Made by a program: the position numbers and the translations under genes. Source: Saprospiraceae bacterium (GTDB taxonomy: Bacteria > Bacteroidota > Bacteroidia > Chitinophagales > Saprospiraceae). Taken from it: a stretch of 64,000 bases of DNA. Below, in pieces: positions 1 to 7,407 of the stretch. The stretch is from the NCBI GenBank assembly GCA_016787575.1, contig JAEUUO010000007.1, positions 62,001 to 126,000 of the forward strand, written 5' to 3'. Below the pieces are notes generated by a model. The model saw only the letters and a list, made by a program, of their open reading frames with translations, was not told the DNA's origin and did not search any database. Within the stretch, counting starts at the first letter, position 1; each line of letters starts with the position of its first letter.

Positions 1-1
1 T

Positions 2-916
2 GCTTATAACGAAGAGGAATCACTGCCTGAGCTGGTAGACTGGATTCAAAAAGTAATAAACCCTAGTGGTTTAAGCTATGAAGTTTGGTTTATTGATGAT
101 GGGAGCACAGATCAAACCTGGGCAGTGATTGAGCAACTAAACCTGCGAAACCCTCAAATCAAAGGCATTAAATTCAGAAGAAATTATGGCAAATCTGCTG
201 CATTGAATACTGGCTTCCACACTTGTCAAGCAGATGTAATCATTACGATGGATGCAGATTTACAAGACAGTCCAGAAGAAGTTCCGGAATTATACCGTAT
301 GATCAAAATGGAAGGTTATGATGTAGTTTCCGGATGGAAGAAAAAAAGGTACGACAATGCTTTAACAAAAAACATTCCCTCAAAAATTTACAATGGCGTC
401 ACAAGTTGGATGAGTGGCGTTAAGCTTCACGATATGAATTGTGGTTTAAAAGCTTACCGTTCTGAGGTGGTCAAATCTATAGAAGTTTACGGAGAAATGC
501 ACCGCTACATTCCGGTAATTGCCAAGTGGGCGGGATTTCGCAAAATCGGAGAAAAAATAGTTCAACACCAGGCAAGAAAATATGGTCATTCTAAATTTGG
601 CATGAGTCGCTTTATTAATGGATTTTTAGATCTTTCTACTATAATGTTTATAGGTCGATTTGGTAAAAGGCCTATGCATTTTTTTGGATCAGTAGGTTTA
701 TTGGTCTTTTTTTTAGGACTTTGTTTTGTAGCTTATTTAGCATTTACAAAATATGCATATGGACAAATGGGAATCACTCAAAGACCTGCTTTTTTTCTGT
801 CTCTAGTTTCTATGATTATAGGTTCGCAATTATTTCTGACTGGCTTTCTAGCTGAATTGGTTACTAGAAATGCCTCCGAACGAAATACCTATCTTATTGA
901 CAAAAGTCTTAACTAA
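2..916 (+). CDS. Family 2 glycosyltransferase, membrane-anchored (5' partial)
   Basis: The reading frame is open from the first complete codon at base 2, so the true start lies upstream of the window. The visible N-terminal part carries YNEEESLPEL and the nucleotide-sugar site DDGSTD. Further on come DADLQDSPEE (the metal-binding DxD region) and a C-terminal pair of hydrophobic segments, as in GtrB/DPM1-like enzymes that move a sugar from a nucleotide donor to a polyprenyl phosphate at the inner membrane. The donor is not predictable. Only 5 bases separate it from the next glycosyltransferase, which suggests one operon with the heptose genes. The first methionine-type codon inside the window (GTG at 125) lies after the catalytic motif and is not the start. 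Confidence 0.9.
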   Translation, partial: AYNEEESLPELVDWIQKVINPSGLSYEVWFIDDGSTDQTWAVIEQLNLRNPQIKGIKFRRNYGKSAALNTGFHTCQADVIITMDADLQDSPEEVPELYRMIKMEGYDVVSGWKKKRYDNALTKNIPSKIYNGVTSWMSGVKLHDMNCGLKAYRSEVVKSIEVYGEMHRYIPVIAKWAGFRKIGEKIVQHQARKYGHSKFGMSRFINGFLDLSTIMFIGRFGKRPMHFFGSVGLLVFFLGLCFVAYLAFTKYAYGQMGITQRPAFFLSLVSMIIGSQLFLTGFLAELVTRNASERNTYLIDKSLN

Positions 917-921
917 TTGCT

Positions 922-2055
922 ATGTTAAAATTGGCTATTCTTGGCCCTGCATATCCACTCAGGGGTGGTTTAGCTTCATTTGACGAACGACTTTGCAGAG
1001 CCTTTAAAGAAATAAATTGGGAAGCCAAGATTTTTACGTTTTCCCTACAATACCCTTCCTTCCTATTTCCTGGAACCAGTCAATTTTCAGATGAGAAGCC
1101 ACCTGAAGATTTGGATATCGATGTTTGCATTAATTCGATCAACCCATTTAACTGGATTAGAATAGGAAGGCGTATCCAAAATTATAAACCAGACTTAATT
1201 CTTGTTCGATATTGGTTGCCTTTTATGGGTCCCTGTTTGGGCAGCCTGCTTCGATTGGTTAAAAAAGATAAGGAAATTAAAATTATATGCATTGCTGATA
1301 ATGTAATTCCGCATGAACGAAGACCCGGTGATGCCTGGTTTACACGCTATTTTATTTCATGCCCGCATGCATTCATCACGATGAGCGAGAAAGTCAAACA
1401 GGATTTACTTACTTTAAAACCCAGTGTATCCAATTTAACATTGGAACATCCCTTGTATGATAATTTTGGAGCTTTATTAGATGTTAAAACTGCACGCGAA
1501 TACTTAAAAATTTCAGCAGAGACCAAAGTTGTGTTATTTTTTGGGTTTATCCGAAACTACAAAGGGCTGGATTTAATTTTAGAAGCGTTTGCTCATCCTG
1601 AAATTGAAAATTCAAATATCAAACTACTAGTTGCGGGGGAATTTTACGAAGATGAGAAACCGTATTTGGAAATCATCGAAGAATTTAAACTTCAAGACAA
1701 GGTATTATTACATACTCATTTTATTCCAGACAGCGAAATTCGATTTTACTTTTCTGCAGCAGATGTTGTTGTCCAGCCCTATCGTCATGCAACACAAAGT
1801 GGTGTGAGTCCACTGGCCTATCATTTCGAAAAACCAATGATAGTCAGTGATGTGGGAGGATTGCCCGCTATGGTACCGCATATGATTTCCGGAATTGTTT
1901 GTAAGCCAACGCCTCAGGAATTGAGTCGTGCCGTATTGCAATTTTTTAAATTAGAATCAGGGTATTTTAATGAAGGCATTCAAAAAATAAAAGCTAAACT
2001 AAGCTGGCGCCATTTTGTTAATCAAATCGTAAACATGTATCATGATATTTCGTAG
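922..2055 (+). CDS. Family 4 (GT-B fold) glycosyltransferase
   Basis: This 377-residue protein has the two-lobe layout of GT4 enzymes. The N-terminal lobe opens with LGPAYPLRGGLASFDERL. The C-terminal donor-binding lobe contains FFGFIRNYKGLDLILEAF and a PYRHATQSGVSPLAYHFEKP stretch, followed by IVSDVGGLP, the usual position for nucleotide-sugar contacts. There is no signal peptide or clear membrane span, so it should act at the cytoplasmic face. Its last 14 bases overlap the start of the heptose kinase gene, a strong sign of co-translation. It may transfer the heptose made by the downstream genes, but that is an inference from position only. Confidence 0.88.
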   Translation: MLKLAILGPAYPLRGGLASFDERLCRAFKEINWEAKIFTFSLQYPSFLFPGTSQFSDEKPPEDLDIDVCINSINPFNWIRIGRRIQNYKPDLILVRYWLPFMGPCLGSLLRLVKKDKEIKIICIADNVIPHERRPGDAWFTRYFISCPHAFITMSEKVKQDLLTLKPSVSNLTLEHPLYDNFGALLDVKTAREYLKISAETKVVLFFGFIRNYKGLDLILEAFAHPEIENSNIKLLVAGEFYEDEKPYLEIIEEFKLQDKVLLHTHFIPDSEIRFYFSAADVVVQPYRHATQSGVSPLAYHFEKPMIVSDVGGLPAMVPHMISGIVCKPTPQELSRAVLQFFKLESGYFNEGIQKIKAKLSWRHFVNQIVNMYHDIS

Positions 2056-3067
2056 CAAAGCACCTTTTCGGTTGGGACTTGCAGGTGGTGGCACAGATGT
2101 TAGTCCGTACAGCGAACTATATGGAGGAGCTGTATTGAATGCAACCATATCACAATTTGCGCATGCTACCATTGAACCGATTGCTGAAAAGCAAATAATC
2201 TTTCATTCAATAGATCAAAAACTGGAAATGAAATTTCCATCAGGCACTTTGCTCGAACCGATACCGGGGTTTAATTTACAATGTGGGATTTACAATCGCT
2301 TGTTTAAAGAAAATAGAATTCCTGATTACGGATTTAAACTTACCACATCCATGGATGTACCAGCCGGCAGTGGTTTAGGTACTTCTTCCACTTTGGTTGT
2401 AGCCATTCTAAAAGTGTATTCCGAAATGCTTAACATTCCTTATGGTGATTACGATTTAGCACATCTTGCATTTGACATCGAACGCAAAGATCTAAATCTA
2501 GCTGGGGGTAAGCAAGACCAGTATGCAGCTACATTTGGTGGATTTAACTTTATGGAATTTTATGAAGACGATAATGTGATCGTTAATCCGCTTAGAATAA
2601 AAACGGAGTATCTTCATGAACTTGAGAATAACTTGCTTTTATATTTTACGCTTACCAACAGAGAATCCTCAGATATAATCAAAGAGCAGCAGAAAAATGT
2701 AATCAACAACAATGTTGATTCAATTGAAGCGATGCACCAATTAAAAGAACAAAGTAAACGAATGAAAGATGCTTTGTTGCAAGGTAAGTTAGGTGTAATT
2801 GGCGAAATTCTGGATTTTGGTTTTCACCAAAAAAGAAAAATGGCCAGCTTAATAAGCAATCCCTACATCGACGAAATATATGATGCTGCCCGAAATGCAG
2901 GAGCTGCAGGAGGTAAAATTTCAGGAGCAGGTGGAGGCGGCTTTATGTTTTTTTACTGTCCTGATAATAAAAGGTATGCTGTTATGGACACTTTACAAAA
3001 ATACAAAGGTTATTTTTTAAACTTTCAATTTACAAAGCATGGTGTCCAGAGTTGGCGATTAAATTAA
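2042..3067 (+). CDS. hddA: D-glycero-alpha-D-manno-heptose 7-phosphate kinase (GHMP family)
   Basis: A 341-residue GHMP kinase. Motif 1 is PFRLGLAGGGTDVSPY near residue 6, the ATP-binding motif 2 is PAGSGLGTSSTLVVA near residue 107, and motif 3 is GKISGAGGGGFMFF near the C-terminus. The N-terminal GLAGGGTD form is typical of sugar-1-kinases of the HddA/FkP type. HddA phosphorylates C1 of heptose 7-phosphate in the GDP-heptose route. The three following genes complete exactly that route, which supports HddA over L-fucose kinase. The start at 2042 overlaps the preceding gene by 14 bases. Confidence 0.87.
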   Translation: MIFRSKAPFRLGLAGGGTDVSPYSELYGGAVLNATISQFAHATIEPIAEKQIIFHSIDQKLEMKFPSGTLLEPIPGFNLQCGIYNRLFKENRIPDYGFKLTTSMDVPAGSGLGTSSTLVVAILKVYSEMLNIPYGDYDLAHLAFDIERKDLNLAGGKQDQYAATFGGFNFMEFYEDDNVIVNPLRIKTEYLHELENNLLLYFTLTNRESSDIIKEQQKNVINNNVDSIEAMHQLKEQSKRMKDALLQGKLGVIGEILDFGFHQKRKMASLISNPYIDEIYDAARNAGAAGGKISGAGGGGFMFFYCPDNKRYAVMDTLQKYKGYFLNFQFTKHGVQSWRLN

Positions 3068-3072
3068 TTATT

Positions 3073-3651
3073 ATGAAAGAAAAAATTCGGGAAATTATAC
3101 AAGAATCGATTCAAGTAAAATTAAAATTACTTGGAAATGAGACGCTAATTGATCAAATTGTACAAGCTAGTAATAAGATGATTTCGTCGTTGCAGAAAGG
3201 AAAACGAATTTATTTTTGTGGAAACGGCGGCAGCGCAGCAGATGCGCAACATCTTGCAGCAGAATTATCCGGAAGATTTTACACGGATCGTCCTGCATTG
3301 CCAGCCGAAGCCTTGCATTGCAATACTTCTTATCTTACCGCTGTTGCAAATGATTACAGCTATGAAGTTGTTTATCAAAGACTGATCGAAGGAATTGGAA
3401 ACGAAGAAGATGTATTGATTGGATTGAGTACATCTGGCAATTCAAAAAATATAATTCGTGCTATCGAATCGGCCAATACAAAGAAAATGATTACCATTGG
3501 ACTTACCGGCTCAAAAGGTGGAAGCATGAAAGGTCTGTGTCAATATTGGATTGGTGTTCCATCCGATGACACTCCAAGAATCCAGGAATCACACATTCTT
3601 TTAGGTCACATTCTTTGTCAAATGGTTGAGGAACGCATTTTTAATACTTGA
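3073..3651 (+). CDS. gmhA: Phosphoheptose isomerase (sedoheptulose-7-phosphate isomerase)
   Basis: A SIS-domain protein of 192 residues when read from ATG 3073. That start sits five bases after the hddA stop codon and is preferred to a TTG at 3052 inside hddA. It shows CGNGGSAADAQHLAAELSGR, which holds the family's sugar-phosphate and zinc-site residues, and GLSTSGNSKN for phosphate binding. GmhA turns sedoheptulose 7-phosphate into D-glycero-D-manno-heptose 7-phosphate, the first step of heptose synthesis. Its stop overlaps the next start by four bases (TTGA). Length matches the family. Confidence 0.92.
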   Translation: MKEKIREIIQESIQVKLKLLGNETLIDQIVQASNKMISSLQKGKRIYFCGNGGSAADAQHLAAELSGRFYTDRPALPAEALHCNTSYLTAVANDYSYEVVYQRLIEGIGNEEDVLIGLSTSGNSKNIIRAIESANTKKMITIGLTGSKGGSMKGLCQYWIGVPSDDTPRIQESHILLGHILCQMVEERIFNT

Positions 3652-4352
3652 TATTGAAAGAAATTATCATATTGGCCGGAGGTAAAGGAAGTAGAATCAA
3701 ACACATACTTCCCAATTTGCCTAAATGCCTTGCCCCAGTTAATGGACAAGCCTTTTTACATTACCAAATTAATTATTTAGCTAAATCCGGTATAGATCAT
3801 TTTATCTTTTCCTTAGGGTATTTAAGTGATCAAGTTATAGCTTTTTTAGATAATCAATTTCCTGAATTGAATAAAACAATTCTTGTAGAGGAAGAAGCAT
3901 TGGGAACAGGTGGGGCAATTAAAAGTGCAATGGATGCTGTAAAAGGATCCCAAGTCTTTATAACAAATGGAGATACTTATTTTCCGGCTGATTTGGCTGC
4001 AATGGGAACTCTTTTTCAATCAAAATGTGCAGACCTCGTGCTGGCAAGCACAAAAATTGAAAATCCAGATCGCTTTGGAAGTTTGGAATTTGACGGTGAT
4101 TTCAGAATTACTCATTTTCATGAAAAAAAACCATTGGCTTCTGCATATATCAATGCCGGCTTTTATTTACTGTCCAAACAGGCTGCTTTAAGTGCAAGTC
4201 ATAAAACAATTTTTTCTTTTGAAACTGAAATATTGGAGAAAAAAATAAGAGATTGGCGAATGTACGTTGCCCCTATGGATAAACTGTTTATTGATATTGG
4301 AATTCCAGAAGATTATGCATTGTCACAAAAATTATTGATTGACGTTCTCTGA
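3648..4352 (+). CDS. hddC: Heptose-1-phosphate nucleotidyltransferase (GDP-heptose-forming type)
   Basis: A 234-residue nucleotidyltransferase with the N-terminal signature IILAGGKGSRI, the sugar-nucleotide pyrophosphorylase loop, and a TNGDTYF metal-binding DxD-like segment near residue 106. The TTG start overlaps the gmhA stop by four bases, a translationally coupled arrangement. In the neighbourhood hddA-gmhA-gmhB the expected role is transfer of GMP from GTP to heptose 1-phosphate, giving GDP-D-glycero-alpha-D-manno-heptose. The base specificity (GTP rather than CTP or UTP) is inferred from context, because related enzymes share the same fold. Confidence 0.82.
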   Translation: MILKEIIILAGGKGSRIKHILPNLPKCLAPVNGQAFLHYQINYLAKSGIDHFIFSLGYLSDQVIAFLDNQFPELNKTILVEEEALGTGGAIKSAMDAVKGSQVFITNGDTYFPADLAAMGTLFQSKCADLVLASTKIENPDRFGSLEFDGDFRITHFHEKKPLASAYINAGFYLLSKQAALSASHKTIFSFETEILEKKIRDWRMYVAPMDKLFIDIGIPEDYALSQKLLIDVL

Positions 4353-4931
4353 ATGAAAAAACGGCTCAGTATCTTTTTAGATCGCGATGGTATTATTAAC
4401 CAGCATGTTCCGAACGATTATGTTAAATCAATCGATGAATTTCAATTTCGGTCTGATTATTTAAATGAAATCAAATTCCTTACAGAATCTTCCAATTACA
4501 TTGTAGTCGTAACCAATCAGCAAGGTGTTGGTAAAAAGCTCATGACCTTGAAAGCCCTTCAAGAGATTCATGAGTTCATGATACAGAAAACAAAATCGGA
4601 AGGAGGGAAAATCGATGCAGTTTATTATTGTCCACACTTAAAAGAACAAAATTGCGACTGTAGAAAGCCTAAAACGGGGATGATTGATCAAGCGTTTCTT
4701 GATTTTCCCGCATTGCGTAAGGATGTTGTACTCCTGATAGGCGATAGTCCAAGTGACATCGAAGCTGCCAGAAATGCAGGATTGATATCTGTGGGATTGG
4801 TTAGGAACGGAAATGAACAGGATTTCATTGAGTCAAAGCCAAACTTTCTCATTAAATCCTTAGCCCAAATCAAAACACACATCCTTCCCATTGTTCTAGA
4901 CAATTATGAATCTCCTAAAATTGATCTCTAA
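4353..4931 (+). CDS. gmhB: Heptose 1,7-bisphosphate 7-phosphatase (HAD family)
   Basis: A 192-residue HAD phosphatase beginning directly after the hddC stop. The catalytic loop is FLDRDGIIN (nucleophile and acid/base aspartates), followed by the VVTNQQGVGK phosphate-binding threonine motif. A zinc-loop-like YYCPHLKEQNCDCRKPKTGM stretch follows, characteristic of GmhB, and IGDSPSDIEAA supplies the acidic metal ligands. The reaction removes the 7-phosphate from heptose 1,7-bisphosphate, the product of the upstream kinase. Length and motif order fit the family well. Confidence 0.92.
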   Translation: MKKRLSIFLDRDGIINQHVPNDYVKSIDEFQFRSDYLNEIKFLTESSNYIVVVTNQQGVGKKLMTLKALQEIHEFMIQKTKSEGGKIDAVYYCPHLKEQNCDCRKPKTGMIDQAFLDFPALRKDVVLLIGDSPSDIEAARNAGLISVGLVRNGNEQDFIESKPNFLIKSLAQIKTHILPIVLDNYESPKIDL

Positions 4932-4932
4932 A

Positions 4933-5571
4933 ATGTATTCAGTAAAAGAAATTTTCTATTCACTTCAAGGAGAAGGTGCTCAAACCGGACGAGCGACCAT
5001 TTTCTTGCGGTTTAGTGGATGTAATTTGTGGAATGGTCGGGAATCAGACCGACTGACTGCGATCTGCAAATTTTGTGATACAGATTTTGTGGGTACAGAT
5101 GGCAGTCATGGTGGAAAATACCCAACCGCAGAATCCTTGACTATTGAAATTTTAAAATTATGGCCCAAGACTGCCGGACCTAAATCCAAGCCATATGTGG
5201 TATGTACCGGTGGTGAACCCTTATTGCAACTCGATGCCCCATTGATTGAATCTCTTCACGGAGCCGGTTTTGAAGTAGGTATTGAAACCAATGGCACCAT
5301 AGAAGTCCCTGAGTCCATTGATTGGGTTTGTATGAGCCCAAAACCAGATTGTCAAATCAAAGTGAGTCAAGGGGATGAACTCAAGTTTGTATTTCCACAA
5401 GAGCATTTAATTCCAGAGAATTTTGAATCCATGGATTTTAAACATTTTTATATTCAACCTATGGATGGCAAACGAATTAAAGAAAATATTCAGCTAGCAT
5501 TGGACTATTGTTTGGAGCATCCACAATGGAAATTAAGCTTGCAGTCCCATAAAATTTTAGGGATTCGATAG
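4933..5571 (+). CDS. queE: 7-carboxy-7-deazaguanine synthase (radical SAM)
   Basis: A radical SAM enzyme of 212 residues from ATG 4933, one base after the gmhB stop. An in-frame upstream start at 4906 would overlap gmhB. It begins YSVKEIFYSLQGEGAQTGR, the QueE hallmark. Its cluster-binding cysteines are in the expanded form C-X14-C-X2-C (CNLWNGRESDRLTAIC then KFC) instead of the usual CX3CX2C. QueE rearranges 6-carboxytetrahydropterin to 7-carboxy-7-deazaguanine for queuosine. TGGEPLLQ is the SAM-binding GGE motif. No other queuosine genes are present, so it is probably carried along behind the heptose operon. Confidence 0.93.
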   Translation: MYSVKEIFYSLQGEGAQTGRATIFLRFSGCNLWNGRESDRLTAICKFCDTDFVGTDGSHGGKYPTAESLTIEILKLWPKTAGPKSKPYVVCTGGEPLLQLDAPLIESLHGAGFEVGIETNGTIEVPESIDWVCMSPKPDCQIKVSQGDELKFVFPQEHLIPENFESMDFKHFYIQPMDGKRIKENIQLALDYCLEHPQWKLSLQSHKILGIR

Positions 5572-5688
5572 TTTTCAACATTTTATATATAAGTTGAAAA
5601 AAAATTAAAGAATTTTTGGATGTAAATAAATTAATGATAAGATAATCTGCATTACTTTGCAGTCAATTACAAACAAGAACCAGTCCTG

Positions 5689-6186
5689 ATGGAAATAACC
5701 AACAGACAGCAAACAAAATCAAGCTTTGCTAAAATAGATTTTGATCCAAAACTTCAACAAAACCGACTTGTAGCTCTCAAAGATTTTAAAAAGGGATCTG
5801 TCATTTGTCATTTCAGTTATGCTGAGATTTTGTCAAATCCTAACCGGTATACAGTCCAAACAGGTGAAGACAAGCATATTATATTATCCCCACTCTATTT
5901 AGAGTATGTAAATCACAGTTGCAATCCAAATAGTTTTTTTGATACAAATGATTTCAAATTCAAATGCATTCAGGAAATTCAAAGAGGAGAAGAATTTACG
6001 TTTTTTTATCCTTCTACAGAATGGGACATGGAGGAATCCTTTGATTGTCAATGCATGAGTCCTCAATGTTTGGGTGAAATCAAAGGAGCCCGGTATCTGA
6101 GTGAAGATATCATTCGCAAATATCGTTTTACAGATTACATCCAAGGAAAATTAAAGAAGGCCCACAAACATGTCTTTGAATTGTGA
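5689..6186 (+). CDS. Stand-alone SET-domain protein with post-SET cysteines
   Basis: A 165-residue protein that is almost only a SET domain, the fold of SAM-dependent protein-lysine methyltransferases. Visible parts are the entry segment RLVALKDFKKGSVI (26-39), the SAM/active-site motif NHSCNPN (75-81), the second core motif EEFTFFYPSTEW (101-112), and a post-SET-like CQCMSPQC (120-127). The last provides three cysteines that, with Cys78, could bind zinc. No signal peptide. The last 17 bases overlap the downstream ATP-grasp gene, which implies coupled translation. The substrate is unknown. The neighbouring ligases and the downstream ATP-grasp-SET fusion suggest a small molecule, amino acid or peptide rather than histone-like protein, but this is inference. 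Confidence 0.87.
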   Translation: MEITNRQQTKSSFAKIDFDPKLQQNRLVALKDFKKGSVICHFSYAEILSNPNRYTVQTGEDKHIILSPLYLEYVNHSCNPNSFFDTNDFKFKCIQEIQRGEEFTFFYPSTEWDMEESFDCQCMSPQCLGEIKGARYLSEDIIRKYRFTDYIQGKLKKAHKHVFEL

Positions 6187-7291
6187 TATCAATCACTTTT
6201 TAAACGAAAAAGATTGGCTTGTTTGGGTTTTAGCTCCCTACTTGGAAACAGATGACCCTAATCTGCAATACTACTACGATTTTAGTCAAAGCATTCAGGA
6301 ATATACCCAAGTATTTGCTGATTTAAATCTGGATTGGAAATGGCAAAATCTGACCTTGGATAACTATGATTCAATTGTAAGAAATATCCGAGATGCATCA
6401 TTTCCTAAGCTTCCTCTAATATTAAATTTATGCGATGGAGATGAAGCGAATGGGGTTCCAGGTCTTTCCGTTGTCAAATTGCTTGAAACTTTAAAACTCA
6501 TCTATACAGGTTCAGACCCTTACTTTTATGAAATCACGACTTCTAAAATACCCATGAAGAAGTTATTTGATCAATATAAGGTGCCGACCCCCAATTGGAT
6601 GATAATTAATCCAAGAAAGCCAGAAACGGAAACGATATTTAGCAAATTAACTGCACCCCTAATTGTAAAACCTGCAATTTCAGCTGGGAGTCTTGGTCTT
6701 GGCTTGAATGCTGTCGTATCCGATGCGGAATCATTTACCTCCTATATAAACAATTTATTGGAAGGCTACAAAGGTTGGGATTTTGTGAATGGTGGGTTAT
6801 TTGTAGAGGAATTTATCGATGGAGAAGAATTTACGACATTGATCGTTGGAAGTGAAGTGCACCGGCAAGAATCAAAAATTTATAAGCCGGTTGAAAGACT
6901 CTTTGATGAGAGTTTACCGGCAAATGAAAAATTTTTATCTTTTGATCGCCTGTGGGAAATTTATGAAAATGAAGCTCCATTAAAAGACGAAAAAGCATTA
7001 TGGCATTATCACGTGCCAGATCCATCCTTGATTTCAAGAATCCAAGAAATCAGCTGGAAGGCGTATTGTGCTGTCAAAGGAACCGGCTATGGGCGAATAG
7101 ACCTCAGAAGAAATAAAAAAACAGGTGAACTTTATGTGCTTGAAGTTAATGCGCAGTGTGGTCTTTCGGAAGATGAAAATTACACAAGCATTGGAGCAAT
7201 CTTACGATATGAAAAAACAAAATTTAGCACATTGATAAAGGAAGTCCTCTACGATGCTTATTTAAGACATGCTGAAAATTCAATCCTGTAA
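6170..7291 (+). CDS. ATP-grasp ligase, D-Ala-D-Ala ligase-like
   Basis: A 373-residue ATP-grasp protein. Motifs are LIVKPAISAGSLGLG (164-178, ATP-binding loop), VEEFIDGEEFTTLIVG (212-227), and GRIDLR with LEVNAQCGL (308-332), whose Asp, Glu and Asn are the usual magnesium ligands. The N-terminal region matches no carrier domain that I recognise. ATP-grasp enzymes of this type join a carboxylate to an amine or thiol through an acyl-phosphate. The protein is longer than housekeeping Ddl (about 300-360 residues) and the N-terminal half is divergent, so cell-wall Ddl function is unlikely. It overlaps the SET gene upstream. Confidence 0.85.
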   Translation: MSLNCDINHFLNEKDWLVWVLAPYLETDDPNLQYYYDFSQSIQEYTQVFADLNLDWKWQNLTLDNYDSIVRNIRDASFPKLPLILNLCDGDEANGVPGLSVVKLLETLKLIYTGSDPYFYEITTSKIPMKKLFDQYKVPTPNWMIINPRKPETETIFSKLTAPLIVKPAISAGSLGLGLNAVVSDAESFTSYINNLLEGYKGWDFVNGGLFVEEFIDGEEFTTLIVGSEVHRQESKIYKPVERLFDESLPANEKFLSFDRLWEIYENEAPLKDEKALWHYHVPDPSLISRIQEISWKAYCAVKGTGYGRIDLRRNKKTGELYVLEVNAQCGLSEDENYTSIGAILRYEKTKFSTLIKEVLYDAYLRHAENSIL

Positions 7292-7407
7292 AAAGAAAAC
7301 AATTCTAATTGCCGGTAGATCCTATCATTAAGTTAAAGAAAAGTAACATATATCAAGTTAATTATATTAAAGCTTCTTATTTTAGTGCTTTATTTTAGAA
7401 TCAATCC

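Noticed and set aside
5572..5600. Stem-loop TTTTCAAC/GTTGAAAA after queE
   Set aside because: It has an 8-bp stem but is followed by A-rich, not T-rich, sequence, so it is not a convincing plus-strand terminator.
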